64,000 bases of DNA from Phycisphaerae bacterium. Its GTDB lineage: Bacteria > Planctomycetota > Phycisphaerae > UBA1845. The position numbers and the translations under genes are program-made. Within the stretch, counting starts at the first letter, position 1. Every line of letters begins with the position of its first letter. The DNA lies in assembly GCA_024102815.1 (NCBI GenBank), contig JAGFJJ010000078.1:62001-126000 (forward strand), written 5' to 3'. Below the pieces are notes generated by a model. That model did no database searches. It saw only the letters and a list, made by a program, of their open reading frames with translations, and had not been told where the DNA came from. This document shows positions 42,695-52,218 of this stretch, in pieces.

Positions 42695-44366
42695 CCGCGA
42701 GGATCATCTCCTGCGGATCGACCACGGTGACGTTGTAGCCCATTGTGCGCAAGGACTGCAGAAGCAGGTTGTTGATCGGCCCGCGCGGCCCGGTTCCGGA
42801 CGGGTCGAGTGAATCGGCGAGCAGCCACACGTTGTGGCCGGCTCGCAGGGTCTGCTCGATTCGTTCGAGCTGCGTGGCCAGATCCTTGCGGACGTCGCTT
42901 CGGGCGAGGCGCTGCAAATCAGCCTCGGTGTCCACCCATCCGACCTGCGTTTCCAGCCACGAGGGGAAGCTCACCAGCTTTCCGCAAGCCCCGGCGCGAT
43001 CCATGTAATATTGCAGATAGTCGCGGTCGTAGGAAAGGGAAACGATCAAATCGCCCGTGTCGGTGATCTGAGCCAATCGCTCGGCGCGATTTCGAGCAAA
43101 GGACGGGGGTGGCGAAAGGGCGAGCATGCGTGCCACGGGGAGGGCGGAGCACGCCATCAGCAGTATTACGATGCTTGTCGCGGCGGCAGCGCGCCCTCGC
43201 ATGGGCGCTATTCGCGCCGCGTCGTGAATCAGCACGGCAAACCAGATCGAAAAGACCGGCCAGGCGACGAGATCGTAACGCCCAACGAGGTAGTTGGGCC
43301 GGACGATCAGTGAATAGACCGCGGCCAGCAGCAGGGGAGCGACGGCCATGATCAGCAGCGGTGCATGGACGGCGCGTGAATCACCGCCGGTCGACGGCAT
43401 TTGTTTCGGGGCGCGCGTGCGAAGAGCGGCCCATCCCATCAGCGCGACGAGAACGATGGGTAGCACTGCCGCAGCCTGGGCGAGCCATGCGGGAGCCAGG
43501 AGAAGCGTGTCGGGCGAATGGCGCGATAGCCCGCGAAGATGGGCCGGGTAGTCGGCGGACGGGAGCATTACCCAGAGTGACTGGAGAATCGCGAGGAGCG
43601 ACGTGTCGCGATCGGCAATCCATCGATTGCCACCGCCTCCTGCGGCGGGAAGCACCGCAATCCACGCGTACGGAAGGAACAGTACTGCCACGGCCGCGAC
43701 ACTGACGAACCATCTCCGCAGGAAGCGACGCCGGTCCTGCGCCCAGAATATCGCACCGAGCGTTGCAGGAACGAAATAGGCCGTGAAGTAGTGCGTGACC
43801 AGCGTGAGCCAGAGTGCCGCGGCAAACGCCATCCACCAGCGCGCCCGCGCGCTCCACGACGCCCTCAGGAGAAAGTAGATCGAAATCGAAAGCAGAAAAA
43901 ACCAGAGGGCGTAGGCCCGGGCCTCTCGGGCGTAGTGAATGTGCAGCGGATGGAAGGCGACGACGGCGGCACAAATCACGGCGGCCCGCCGTCCGCGGAG
44001 TATTCCCGCAACATGGGCGAGGATCGGAATCGTCAGTGTTGCGAGGAGCGCGGACAGGGAACGATAGGCGGCTTCGCTGTGGCCGAAGATCAGACTCCAG
44101 CCCTTGAGCAGCACGTAATAGGGGAGATTGGTGCTTTCGACAAAGAGGTTGGAATCTTCTGGCCAGTGCAGAAGATCGCGGACATAGATGAACGTGCAGC
44201 TTTCGTCGAACCAGAAGTCGCGTCGTCCAAGTCCGTAAAAGCGAAGCAACGCACCGAGTAGCGTGATGGTGACGATTCCAAGCGTCGCCGCCGTCGTGGC
44301 GGAATCTTCGCGTCCAACGTGCTTTCGTTGTTCCGCCGGGGACATGCTGGGAGTATTCCGGACCAC
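42639..44366 (-). CDS. Membrane glycosyltransferase, GT39-like
   Basis: A 575-residue polytopic protein. FYGLGRRDFWFDESCTFIYV contains the DE pair of the first periplasmic loop that is catalytic in GT39/ArnT-type enzymes, and HPLHIHYAREARAYAL is another family hallmark. About ten further helices follow, then a soluble tail. It probably moves a sugar from an isoprenoid phosphate to a glycan or protein in the periplasm. GTG 44366 or ATG 44345 may be the start. Its 3' end overlaps the dehydrogenase gene on the other strand. Confidence 0.85.
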   Translation of the reverse strand: MVRNTPSMSPAEQRKHVGREDSATTAATLGIVTITLLGALLRFYGLGRRDFWFDESCTFIYVRDLLHWPEDSNLFVESTNLPYYVLLKGWSLIFGHSEAAYRSLSALLATLTIPILAHVAGILRGRRAAVICAAVVAFHPLHIHYAREARAYALWFFLLSISIYFLLRASWSARARWWMAFAAALWLTLVTHYFTAYFVPATLGAIFWAQDRRRFLRRWFVSVAAVAVLFLPYAWIAVLPAAGGGGNRWIADRDTSLLAILQSLWVMLPSADYPAHLRGLSRHSPDTLLLAPAWLAQAAAVLPIVLVALMGWAALRTRAPKQMPSTGGDSRAVHAPLLIMAVAPLLLAAVYSLIVRPNYLVGRYDLVAWPVFSIWFAVLIHDAARIAPMRGRAAAATSIVILLMACSALPVARMLALSPPPSFARNRAERLAQITDTGDLIVSLSYDRDYLQYYMDRAGACGKLVSFPSWLETQVGWVDTEADLQRLARSDVRKDLATQLERIEQTLRAGHNVWLLADSLDPSGTGPRGPINNLLLQSLRTMGYNVTVVDPQEMILAVTKPASDHPAAESPASPR

Positions 44367-44378
44367 CGGGGGCGTTCC

Positions 44379-45356
44379 CTAAATCCACTTCCGCCGACGA
44401 AAATAGATCAGGATCGCGGTTGCGACGACGGCCATCCCGCCGAGCACCAGCCAGAAGCTGCGTGGTTCTTGAGGCGGAGGCCAGAGCGGCAGGTTCATGC
44501 CATAGATGCTCGCAATCAATGTCGTGGGCAGCAGCAGCGTGGCGAACAGGGTAAGCGTCTTCATCACCTGGTTCGTGCGGTTGGCAATGGCGGTGTGATA
44601 ATTGTCGCGAACGGTGTGAAGGCGCTCGCGGAGAGCGTCCGCTTCCTCGATGACCTGCGTTAAATGCTGGCGAACGTGGCGGAAATGGTGCTCGAGCTGT
44701 TCGGCGATGTCCTCGAACTCGCCGTCGGCGAACGGCGTGAGGAGCTCGCGCTGGGAAACGGCGAGCCGCCGGAGTTCGAGCAACTCGCGCCGCAGGCCGG
44801 CCGTCTCTGCGAGGATGGAGGCATCCACGTCCGGCTCAAGAGATTGGTCCTCGTATTCCTCGAGCCGCTCCTCGATCCGGTCTACGATCAGGATATAGCG
44901 GTCGACCATGCCGTCGATGAGGCGGAACAGGAGCGTGTCGGTTCCGTTGGCGAGAACCGGCCGCGGGTCGCGATTGGTCTTCTCGAGCAAGGCGCGGACC
45001 GTTGCCAGCGGTTCCTGGTGAACGGTGACGAGATAGCGGTCGGAGAAGAACGCCGCCAGCTTGCGATGCTCGAACACCTTTCCGTTTTCCGACGCGAGGA
45101 CCCCGTAGACGACGAGAAAGATGTGGTCCTGATAGGCATCGACCCGGGGACGCTGCTCGCCGTGGAGGCAGTCTTCCACGGCCTCCGAATCGAATCCGAA
45201 TAACCGTTGGAGCCCATGCAGGTCTTCCTCGGCCGGCGCTTCGAGATTGATCCAGCCGATCGCCTCGCTGGTGGTCCAGCATTCGACCAGTTCGTTGACG
45301 TCGCTGAATCGCTGGACCGATCCATCGCGATGCCGCACGAGGGCATTGATCATCAC
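44379..45356 (-). CDS. corA: CorA-type magnesium/divalent cation transporter
   Basis: A 325-residue protein with the CorA layout: a soluble N-terminal domain, long helices (ILIVDRIEERLEEYEDQSL onward), and two C-terminal membrane helices separated by the YGMNLP filter motif. It would form a pentameric Mg2+ channel. It starts 7 bases after the mreC stop and is followed by the glycosyltransferase, suggesting one transcript with the mre genes. Confidence 0.93.
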   Translation of the reverse strand: MMINALVRHRDGSVQRFSDVNELVECWTTSEAIGWINLEAPAEEDLHGLQRLFGFDSEAVEDCLHGEQRPRVDAYQDHIFLVVYGVLASENGKVFEHRKLAAFFSDRYLVTVHQEPLATVRALLEKTNRDPRPVLANGTDTLLFRLIDGMVDRYILIVDRIEERLEEYEDQSLEPDVDASILAETAGLRRELLELRRLAVSQRELLTPFADGEFEDIAEQLEHHFRHVRQHLTQVIEEADALRERLHTVRDNYHTAIANRTNQVMKTLTLFATLLLPTTLIASIYGMNLPLWPPPQEPRSFWLVLGGMAVVATAILIYFRRRKWI

Positions 45357-45363
45357 ACGTCCT

Positions 45364-46314
45364 TTAATCAGCGGTGACCCGCTCGGGCACGAATACGTAA
45401 ACCTTGCGCAGGGAAACCAGGTCGACGGCCGGCACCACCGTTACATTCACCAGAAGGGGATTCTCGCGATCGGGTTCGATACTCTCCACCGTGCCGATGG
45501 TCAGCGGAACGGGCAGGTTGAATGCGCCGCGATCGGACAGCACGACGTCGCCGATCTGCACGATTCCCTCCGCGGTGTCGCGCTGCTGCACGTCGTCAAT
45601 GTGCATCCGCCCGTCGCCACGTCCCGACATCCAGAACACGCGGTCCGAGGCGGCGAAACCATCCGCGGTGAAGCGTCCGATGCGGACGCGCGTACCCGCG
45701 GCCGGGTCGCTGAACAGGCGAACGCGCGACGCCTGCGTGCCGACGTCTTCCGCCGTGCCGATGAGGACTTCGCCCAGCAGAACACCGAATCCGGTTTGCA
45801 GGCCGCCGTCGGATCCCTGATCGATGCTCAGCGTCTGCGATGTCACCGCGTCGCCTCGCCGAACGCCCTGGAGCCCGCCAGTGCTGATCACCCGGGCGTC
45901 GCGCCACGAGACCAGGTCTTTGGCGACGACACGGGCCGGTACAAGTTGCCCCTGGGTTCCGATGTGTTCGCCGTCGACTTCCCAGAGCCTGGTCTTGGCC
46001 AGGACCCGCACCTCATCCTCGAGTTCGCCCAGTCGCATGGAAAGGGAGGCGACCTGGTTTCGCAGGGCTTCCCTTTCGCGCTGGAGCTGTTCATAGGCGG
46101 AGCGCGTCACGGGATTGGAAGACTCGAGGAGCTCCGCCGCGGCATCGGCCGAGGTGTTTGCCGCATCCTGGAGTGGGAGCAGCACCTGAACAAGATTGAT
46201 AAGGCGAGAGGTCCATGCCCGCGGCAGGAAGATGGCGATCAGCGATACCACGAGGAGGCTCGTGAAAATCAGTCGAACGGCGGACTGCCTGTATCGCTGC
46301 CGGGCCATGGGCAA
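45364..46314 (-). CDS. mreC: Rod shape-determining protein MreC
   Basis: A 316-residue bitopic protein with one N-terminal membrane helix (LIFTSLLVVSLIAIFLP), a coiled coil (YEQLQREREALRNQVASLS) and a C-terminal beta region typical of MreC (VVAKDLVSWRDARVISTG, GLQTGFGVLLGEV). It connects MreB filaments to the periplasmic wall-synthesis enzymes. It lies 169 bases downstream of mreB. No mreD was seen in the window; corA follows instead. Confidence 0.9.
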   Translation of the reverse strand: MPMARQRYRQSAVRLIFTSLLVVSLIAIFLPRAWTSRLINLVQVLLPLQDAANTSADAAAELLESSNPVTRSAYEQLQREREALRNQVASLSMRLGELEDEVRVLAKTRLWEVDGEHIGTQGQLVPARVVAKDLVSWRDARVISTGGLQGVRRGDAVTSQTLSIDQGSDGGLQTGFGVLLGEVLIGTAEDVGTQASRVRLFSDPAAGTRVRIGRFTADGFAASDRVFWMSGRGDGRMHIDDVQQRDTAEGIVQIGDVVLSDRGAFNLPVPLTIGTVESIEPDRENPLLVNVTVVPAVDLVSLRKVYVFVPERVTAD

Positions 46315-46483
46315 GTTTCGCCCGCGGAGCGGGGCTCGTCATGTGGTTTCTGAAAATCCATCGACCAGCCGTCAATCTTACGGGCCTGGATGGGGACCGT
46401 CTACGATGAGTGTGATATTCCCGTTATCTTTCGAGGAGACGGTTGGCGTTACCGGGACGGACGTCGCCGACCGGAGATTCGCA

Positions 46484-47536
46484 TCAGTATTCGTCGGCGT
46501 CGGATTCGAGCGTGTCCTTCCAGGCGCCGAGGTTCTCGAGATAGACGCTTGTGCCGCGAGCGACGCAGCTCAGTGGGTCGTCCACGACGCGGACCTCGAG
46601 CCCGGTGGCTTGCGTGATGATGCGATCCAGTCCGCGAAGAAGTGCTCCGCCGCCGGCCAGGTGGATGCCGTTCTCGACAAGATCGGCGGCGAGCTCGGGC
46701 TCGGCGGACTCGAGGGTGCGCTTCACGCAGTCGACGATTTGATTGACCGGCTCCGTCAGGGCTTCGCGAACTTCGCCGGATGTCACCGTCGTCTTGCGCG
46801 GCAGGCCACAGACCACGTCCCGCCCGCGAACTTCCATGTTCATCTCGCCGTTGACTTCCCCCACGCAGCCGATCTGGATCTTGATGGCTTCCGCCGTCTG
46901 CTGCCCGATCATCAGATCGTGCTGGCGCCGCAGGTAGGAGATGATGGCGCCGTCCATCTCGTCGCCGGCCGTGCGGATGCTGTTGCACACGGCGATGTCG
47001 GCCAGGGACATGATCGCGACTTCGGTGGTGCCGCCGCCGATGTCCACGATCATGGAAGCGGTGGCTTCGGCGATGGGCAGTCCCGCGCCGATCCCGGCGG
47101 CCATTGGCTCCTCGACAAGATACACCCGGCGGGCGCCGGCGCGCTCGGCGGAGTTGTAGACGGCCCGCTTTTCCACGGCGGTAATCCCCGAAGGGACGGC
47201 GATGACCACGCGCGGCTTGACGAAACGGCTGCGCCCGTGAACCTTGCGGATGAAGTAGCCGAGCATGGCCTCGGTGATGTCGAAGTCGGCAATCACGCCG
47301 TCCTTGAGCGGGCGAATGGCAGCAATGGAGCCCGGCGTCTTGCCCAGCATCTCCTTGGCGACGAGACCGACGGCGTTTCCGTCTCGGAGTACCTGGTTCG
47401 TTCCCCGGCGCACGGCCACCACCGAAGGCTCGTTCAGCACCACGCCCTCGCCGCGCACGCATACCAGCGTGTTGCATGTGCCCAGGTCGATCCCCATGTC
47501 GACGCTGAAGATGCCGAGAACGGAGTCGAAGATCAC
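46484..47536 (-). CDS. mreB: Rod shape-determining protein MreB
   Basis: A 350-residue bacterial actin, the normal length. Phosphate-1 motif MGIDLGTCNTLVCVRG, phosphate-2 MIVDIGGGTTEVAIMS and the adenosine motif IHLAGGGALLRGLDR are intact. It directs lateral wall synthesis. Many planctomycetes lack parts of the division machinery, so a complete mreB next to mreC is informative about lineage and cell shape. Confidence 0.96.
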   Translation of the reverse strand: MIFDSVLGIFSVDMGIDLGTCNTLVCVRGEGVVLNEPSVVAVRRGTNQVLRDGNAVGLVAKEMLGKTPGSIAAIRPLKDGVIADFDITEAMLGYFIRKVHGRSRFVKPRVVIAVPSGITAVEKRAVYNSAERAGARRVYLVEEPMAAGIGAGLPIAEATASMIVDIGGGTTEVAIMSLADIAVCNSIRTAGDEMDGAIISYLRRQHDLMIGQQTAEAIKIQIGCVGEVNGEMNMEVRGRDVVCGLPRKTTVTSGEVREALTEPVNQIVDCVKRTLESAEPELAADLVENGIHLAGGGALLRGLDRIITQATGLEVRVVDDPLSCVARGTSVYLENLGAWKDTLESDADEY

Positions 47537-47675
47537 AGGTAGCCGCCCCTATCGCACCGACCGAATGACGTTTGTCGCTTTCGACGTGCCCGCACCGCGA
47601 TCGCCGACGGCCGGCGCGTCGGACGTGAGTCGGCGCCCGCAGGTACAGACGTGCCGGGCGCGTCGTTGCATGTAG

Positions 47676-47834
47676 CTACGCTCCGAGGGAGCTGAACGGA
47701 TTCCAGCTTCCAAAGAGCTGATTGCTGCGCACCGCCAGGTAAATCGTGGCGGCGAAGACCATCACCGTCGCGACGATCAGCAGAACGGTATAGACGTCGT
47801 TTCCGGGTTGCTGTCCGCCGGGTTCGTCGCTCAT
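47676..47834 (-). CDS. 52-residue single-span membrane protein
   Basis: A short gene starting at ATG 47834 with GGAGAG upstream and ending TAG at 47676. The product opens MSDEPGGQQPGNDVYTVLL and has one hydrophobic span (LIVATVMVFAATIYLAV), then a polar end NPFSSLGA. It sits between a coiled-coil membrane protein and mreB in the same direction and may belong to that operon. No family is recognised. Confidence 0.6.
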   Translation of the reverse strand: MSDEPGGQQPGNDVYTVLLIVATVMVFAATIYLAVRSNQLFGSWNPFSSLGA

Positions 47835-47882
47835 GATGGCAATCTCTCCATTGGATCGTCAGCAATTCACGGTTCAGTGCGT

Positions 47883-48776
47883 TTAGCCGCGCAGCGAGGT
47901 CATTGAATCCGCGTCGGTGGCCAGATCGCCCACGCGGGCGATTCCGCCGCCGGCCAGGGTGCGACCCGCACAGCGCTCGGGATCGACGAGGTCGATGCGC
48001 AGATCTCCCACGTACTCATCCCCCCGATGGACGACGAACACCATGCCCGGCTGAACGCCGTCCGACGAGCCAACGCTGAGCGTGACCACGTCGCCCGCGA
48101 TATCGACCACCTTGCCGCGGATGGCGGTCTGGGCGGGCGGCGCAACCGCCGACACGCCCGTCAGCGCCGCGCCCTGCGGTTCCTCCATGGAACGTCCGAT
48201 CGGCGTCGCGCCGGTGGACCGTGCCAGCGCCTCGTTTTGCTGCTTGAGGAGGTTGATCTGCTGCTCGAACTGACGACGCTGCTCGGCCAGAACGGCGATT
48301 CGCGCGGTCAACTCGTTAACACGCTCGTTCAGATCGACATTGCGGCGGTTGAGCTCGATGGTCTGCTCCTCGAGCTCGTCGCGCTGCTTGCGGTACTCGC
48401 TTCGAGTCGTCTCCGCGGCCTGAAGCTGGGCGACCAATCCGCGATTGAGTGCTTCGGCACTGCTCTTTTCCGCGGCGACGCGATCCACGTCCAGTTGGAG
48501 CTGCGCCAGGGCAATCTCCTTCTCGCGAACGCTTTTCTCGAGATCGGCGACGCGCTGAAGCTGGCGCTGAAGTGCATCGTTGGCCGCGGCCAGTTGCGCG
48601 GCGCCCGCGGCAATCTGATGCCGGAGGTTGGAATCCGCCAGGTCGCGCTCCTGCTGGAACTTCAGGGCCGTATCCCGCCAGTTGGCGGAGTTGGCCGCGA
48701 AGGACACCGTCATGACGGTGAAAGCGATGGAGAAGATGACCAGAAGTACCGTGAAGACTTTGGACAGCGTGCTCAA
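47883..48776 (-). CDS. Coiled-coil membrane protein of unknown function
   Basis: A 297-residue protein with one N-terminal membrane helix (LSKVFTVLLVIFSIAFTVMT), a coiled coil of about 170 residues (for example ALQRQLQRVADLEKSVREKE) and a small C-terminal beta domain (RGKVVDIAGDVVTLSVGS, then GMVFVVHRGDEYVGDLRI) resembling the beta repeats of MreC-like proteins. TTG 48776 is preferred because AGGAG lies about 8 bases before it; the longer frame has no homology-like sequence. Its position upstream of mreB and its MreC-like layout suggest a role in envelope organisation (inference). Confidence 0.75.
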   Translation of the reverse strand: MSTLSKVFTVLLVIFSIAFTVMTVSFAANSANWRDTALKFQQERDLADSNLRHQIAAGAAQLAAANDALQRQLQRVADLEKSVREKEIALAQLQLDVDRVAAEKSSAEALNRGLVAQLQAAETTRSEYRKQRDELEEQTIELNRRNVDLNERVNELTARIAVLAEQRRQFEQQINLLKQQNEALARSTGATPIGRSMEEPQGAALTGVSAVAPPAQTAIRGKVVDIAGDVVTLSVGSSDGVQPGMVFVVHRGDEYVGDLRIDLVDPERCAGRTLAGGGIARVGDLATDADSMTSLRG

Positions 48777-49126
48777 CGCAATTCTCCTGCCTGCTGGCGA
48801 GGGCGTCTTTAGGTCGGAAGCGCGGGGCTCCGATGAACGTCGTCGGGCAAGTCTCGTTCCGCGACGGCGCAACTACACGTTGGTTGGACCGGTCGCTGCC
48901 GGCCGGCGAGCGGCTTGGCGCCGGCGTAGCCCCGGCAGGACACCGCCGCTGTTGTACCGGTTCTTGCTCGCCTCCGCCCGGTACGGAGAAATCAGGAATC
49001 GTATAACGTACCGGCGCCTTGCTGGCAAGTCCGCCCGACGCTTTCGGGGGACGTCTCCTCGCCCTTTCGGGATCGCCGAGGGCGGAGTACAAACCCCGCG
49101 GTAGTCGCCTCCAATCGGGTGTTATC
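48777..49126. other. Divergent intergenic region of about 350 bases
   Basis: It separates the minus-strand coiled-coil gene from the plus-strand M48 peptidase and presumably holds promoters for both. I saw no clear motif. Part of it (49019-49126) is open in the peptidase frame, so the peptidase may start earlier than shown. Confidence 0.5.
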
Positions 49127-50716
49127 GTGTACACGTCGACCATCATCGCCTTCGCCGTTTTGCTTATCTACGCCGAGGATCCCGGCGCCTGGCGAGCCGT
49201 ACCCCAAGGCGACGTCGTCATAACTTTGTCCGCCGCCATCGGATTGCCCGTCCTGTACGGCCTGCTTAGCTGGTGGGGGGCCACCCGGGCGTTTCGGGAA
49301 CTGTCGGCGGCAAGCGGAACAGAATCTCCTGCGGTCCACGCCCGTTACCTCCGCTGGAATTCGGCGTTGCGCGCCGCCATGCCCGTTACATTCGCAGCGA
49401 CCGTATTCCTGACCCGCTGGCCGGAGTGGTTTCGAATTGCAGAATTTTCACCCTGGCTGCAAGTCCTGGGCGACTTGGGGGTGCTTCTGCCATTCGTCGC
49501 CGGCCTGATCGCGCATTGGATTGGAACGTTCTCCTTCGAGGGGGCGGTGCCAATGCTGGAAACACATGTGGCGGGGACGCCGCCCTCGCCCATCGCGGAT
49601 GAAAAGGCCGAGCCCGGTCCCTGGCGCGTTGTCGAGGTCGATTCGGCCGGTGCGGATGAACCCGACTGGACGCTTTGGTCTTTCCTGGTTTTCCACCTGC
49701 GGCACGATCTCCTCGCGGCCGCCGCCCCGCTGACGCTGGTGCTGCTGGCTGCGGACGTTACCCGCGGATACGAGTCCGAATTGACCCGGTGGATCGGAGC
49801 GGATTGGGGGGCGGATCTGATCCTCGGCATAGCTGCGGCCGCGATCTTCCTGATTTCGCCGGTGCTCATCGTACGCATATGGCGAACGCGTCCGCTGGAT
49901 CGCGGGCCACTTCGCGATCGTCTGGAGGCGTTGTGCGGGCGAATAGGCCTGCGGGTGCGCGACATTCTGGTCTGGCACAGTGAGGGGACAATCATCAACG
50001 CGGCGGTGATGGGCATTTCCGCCCGGGCACGTTACGTCCTATTGTCGGATGCGCTCCTCGAATCGATGACGCCGCGCCAAACGGAGTCGGTGTTCGGCCA
50101 CGAGGCGGGGCACGTGCGTCATCACCATATTCTGGCGTTTCTGGCGTTCGCCCTGATCGGCTGGCTGACCCTCTCCGCCGTGATGGAGGTCTTCACGCTG
50201 GCGCTCGGCGGGGTCTGGAGCCCGGAAACGCCGACGGGCGTCATCGCCGTGGCGGTTTCCGCCGTTATTGCCATCCTCTGGATCCTCGGGTTCGGTTCAT
50301 TGTCACGGCAGTTCGAAAGGCAGGCGGACGTCTTCGGCGCCGTTTGCGCCACGCCTCCCGCGGAGCAGTGCCGGGTGTCTTGTGCCGTGCACAACGAAGG
50401 CGATCGGGAGCATTCGGACGACGGCCGGATCTGCATGTCGGGCGCGAGGATTTTCGCTTCGGCGCTGGATCGGGTGGCGGTGCTCAACGGCATACCGCAC
50501 GAGGAGCGGAGTTGGCGACATGCATCCATTCGGCGCCGCATCGAGGCGCTCATCGCCCTGGCGGGCGATCCCGGGGCCGCGCGGCGTTTTGATGCGGTCA
50601 TGGTGCGGATCAAGTGGGCGCTGGTTGTCGGGGCGACGATCGGCCCGCTGCTGTGGCTGGTGTACTGGCTTGCATACGGCGAGCCGGCCATTCTATCGGC
50701 GCGACTGGGCGGATGA
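49127..50716 (+). CDS. M48-family membrane zinc metallopeptidase
   Basis: A 529-residue polytopic protein with several membrane helices and a zinc site VFGHEAGHVRHHH (HExxH) plus the third ligand in RQFERQADVFGA, both diagnostic of M48 (HtpX/Ste24-like) peptidases. CAVHNEGDREHSDDGR, a hydrophilic insertion, follows. It would cleave membrane or misfolded proteins at the cytoplasmic face. GTG 49127 begins just before the first helix; TTG 49019 in frame is possible. No strong ribosome-binding site marks either. Confidence 0.85.
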   Translation: MYTSTIIAFAVLLIYAEDPGAWRAVPQGDVVITLSAAIGLPVLYGLLSWWGATRAFRELSAASGTESPAVHARYLRWNSALRAAMPVTFAATVFLTRWPEWFRIAEFSPWLQVLGDLGVLLPFVAGLIAHWIGTFSFEGAVPMLETHVAGTPPSPIADEKAEPGPWRVVEVDSAGADEPDWTLWSFLVFHLRHDLLAAAAPLTLVLLAADVTRGYESELTRWIGADWGADLILGIAAAAIFLISPVLIVRIWRTRPLDRGPLRDRLEALCGRIGLRVRDILVWHSEGTIINAAVMGISARARYVLLSDALLESMTPRQTESVFGHEAGHVRHHHILAFLAFALIGWLTLSAVMEVFTLALGGVWSPETPTGVIAVAVSAVIAILWILGFGSLSRQFERQADVFGAVCATPPAEQCRVSCAVHNEGDREHSDDGRICMSGARIFASALDRVAVLNGIPHEERSWRHASIRRRIEALIALAGDPGAARRFDAVMVRIKWALVVGATIGPLLWLVYWLAYGEPAILSARLGG

Positions 50717-50752
50717 ATCGTTAAGCACGTGGGACACTGAGGTGGGCCGGGA

Positions 50753-51646
50753 ATGAGTACAGCGCGAATCATCGACGGGACGCGGGTGGCCCGGCAGATT
50801 AAAGCGGACGCGGAGCGCCTGGTCAGCGAGTTGGCGGCGCAGGGCGTCCGCGTCGTTCTGGATACGATACTCGTCGGCGATCCCGATGCTGGCGGCATCT
50901 ACGTGCGCTCCCAGCGCAAGCGATGCCAGGACGTGGGTATTGAGCACCGGCTGCACACGCTTCCGGAGTCTGCCTCGGAGTCCCTAATTCGCGATCTCAT
51001 CTGCCGGCTCAACGACGACCCGGAAGTCACCGGGATTCTCCTCAACCTTCCGCTGCCGGATGGTATTGATACTCCGGCGATGCAATACTGGATCGATCCT
51101 TACAAAGACGTCGAGGGAGTCAATCCCGCAAACATAGGGTTGCTCTTTTATGATAATCCCATCATTGCACCGTGCACTGCACTGGCGGTTATGGAAATTC
51201 TGAAAGAAGCCGGCGTCAGACCATATGGAATGAATGCCTGCGTCGTGGGGCAGGGGGCCATTGCCGGGAAACCCATTTCACTTTTTCTGTTGCATGAATC
51301 CGCCACGGTGACCTGTTGCCATGTTGCCACGCACGATCTGGCCGAACATACGCGCCGGGCAGATCTCCTCGTCGTGGCCGTGGGCAAGGCCGGCCTCATA
51401 CGCCGGGAGCACGTCAAGCCGGGCGCTGTCGTGATCGATGTGGGAATCAATACGATTGAAACGCCTGACGGCCAGCGCGTCGTGGCCGGTGACGTTGCCT
51501 TCGATGAAGTGGTGGGGCTTGCCAGTGTGGTAACGCCCGTTCCCGGAGGAGTGGGCCCGGTGACAGTCGCCATCCTCCTTCGCAGCGCGGCCGAGGCGGC
51601 GCGAAAGCAACGAATGAGCCCTCGCCGGCTGGAATCCCCTTCCTGA
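50753..51646 (+). CDS. folD: FolD-family methylenetetrahydrofolate dehydrogenase with altered active site
   Basis: A 297-residue protein aligning along its length with FolD and keeping the same residue numbering as the E. coli enzyme. Tyr50 is kept (IYVRSQRKRC), but the cyclohydrolase lysine at 54 is Gln, Gln98 of the QLPLP box is Asn (NLPLP), Asp121 of KDVDG is Glu (KDVEG), and PCTP is PCTA. The cofactor loop is GQGAIAGKP. The C-terminal VVTPVPGGVGPVTVA is standard. Dehydrogenase activity is plausible; loss of cyclohydrolase activity is suspected. A tightly spaced start follows the M48 gene by 36 bases. Confidence 0.88.
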   Translation: MSTARIIDGTRVARQIKADAERLVSELAAQGVRVVLDTILVGDPDAGGIYVRSQRKRCQDVGIEHRLHTLPESASESLIRDLICRLNDDPEVTGILLNLPLPDGIDTPAMQYWIDPYKDVEGVNPANIGLLFYDNPIIAPCTALAVMEILKEAGVRPYGMNACVVGQGAIAGKPISLFLLHESATVTCCHVATHDLAEHTRRADLLVVAVGKAGLIRREHVKPGAVVIDVGINTIETPDGQRVVAGDVAFDEVVGLASVVTPVPGGVGPVTVAILLRSAAEAARKQRMSPRRLESPS

Positions 51647-52218
51647 TGCTACCGGGCTTTTCCGGTCCACTACGCGTGCGGCGCAAGAAAATGGCCCCAA
51701 GGGCTGGTGTCCCGGCAGCCGTTGGAGCCTCCCTCCACCGCGGAAGGTTGCAGCATGATATTGGGGTGTGGAGCGACGACAAGTCTGAATTGCACGAATC
51801 TTGCATATACGCCGCGCTAAGTCTGTGAAATCAAGAACGCAGCCAAGAGCGGCCGCAGTTCGTTAGCCTTCGCCTTGCGCGAATCATGCGCGAACTTAGC
51901 GCGAGGCTGTGGCCATTCCTATAGATACCCTCATCAGATCCTAATACTGGCGCGCTACCCTTCCCACGAAACCAGTAATGGCGCAAGCGGACCTCGTCCC
52001 GAAACAGACTACCCCATGAACAACACACCCGTTACCGGAAGATAGACGTTCATTGAACCGGAAAGGAGGGGAGGGAGCAGGCCACGCCGACTCGACTCGC
52101 TCGTGACGTATGGAGGTAAAGGAGTTGTGGCCTAAGCCGGATCGCGGCGAATCTGCCGGGATGGCGGGGGTCACGTCAATATCGTGAGGGCGAAATCAAC
52201 CAAAGGAGCAAAGTGATC
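51647..52218. other. Long intergenic region of about 570 bases
   Basis: It lies upstream of a large secreted-protein gene and may contain its promoter and a long leader. Short open frames here have no recognisable features. AAAGGAG at 52202-52208 is the ribosome-binding site of the next gene. I saw no tRNA, repeat array or terminator. Confidence 0.5.

Noticed and set aside
46196..47542. Open frame of 448 codons on the plus strand
   Set aside because: It is antisense to mreB and the mreC start. MreB motifs on the other strand are unmistakable.
51646..51828. Open frame of 60 codons after folD
   Set aside because: No ribosome-binding site, no recognisable sequence and no conservation signal that I can judge.
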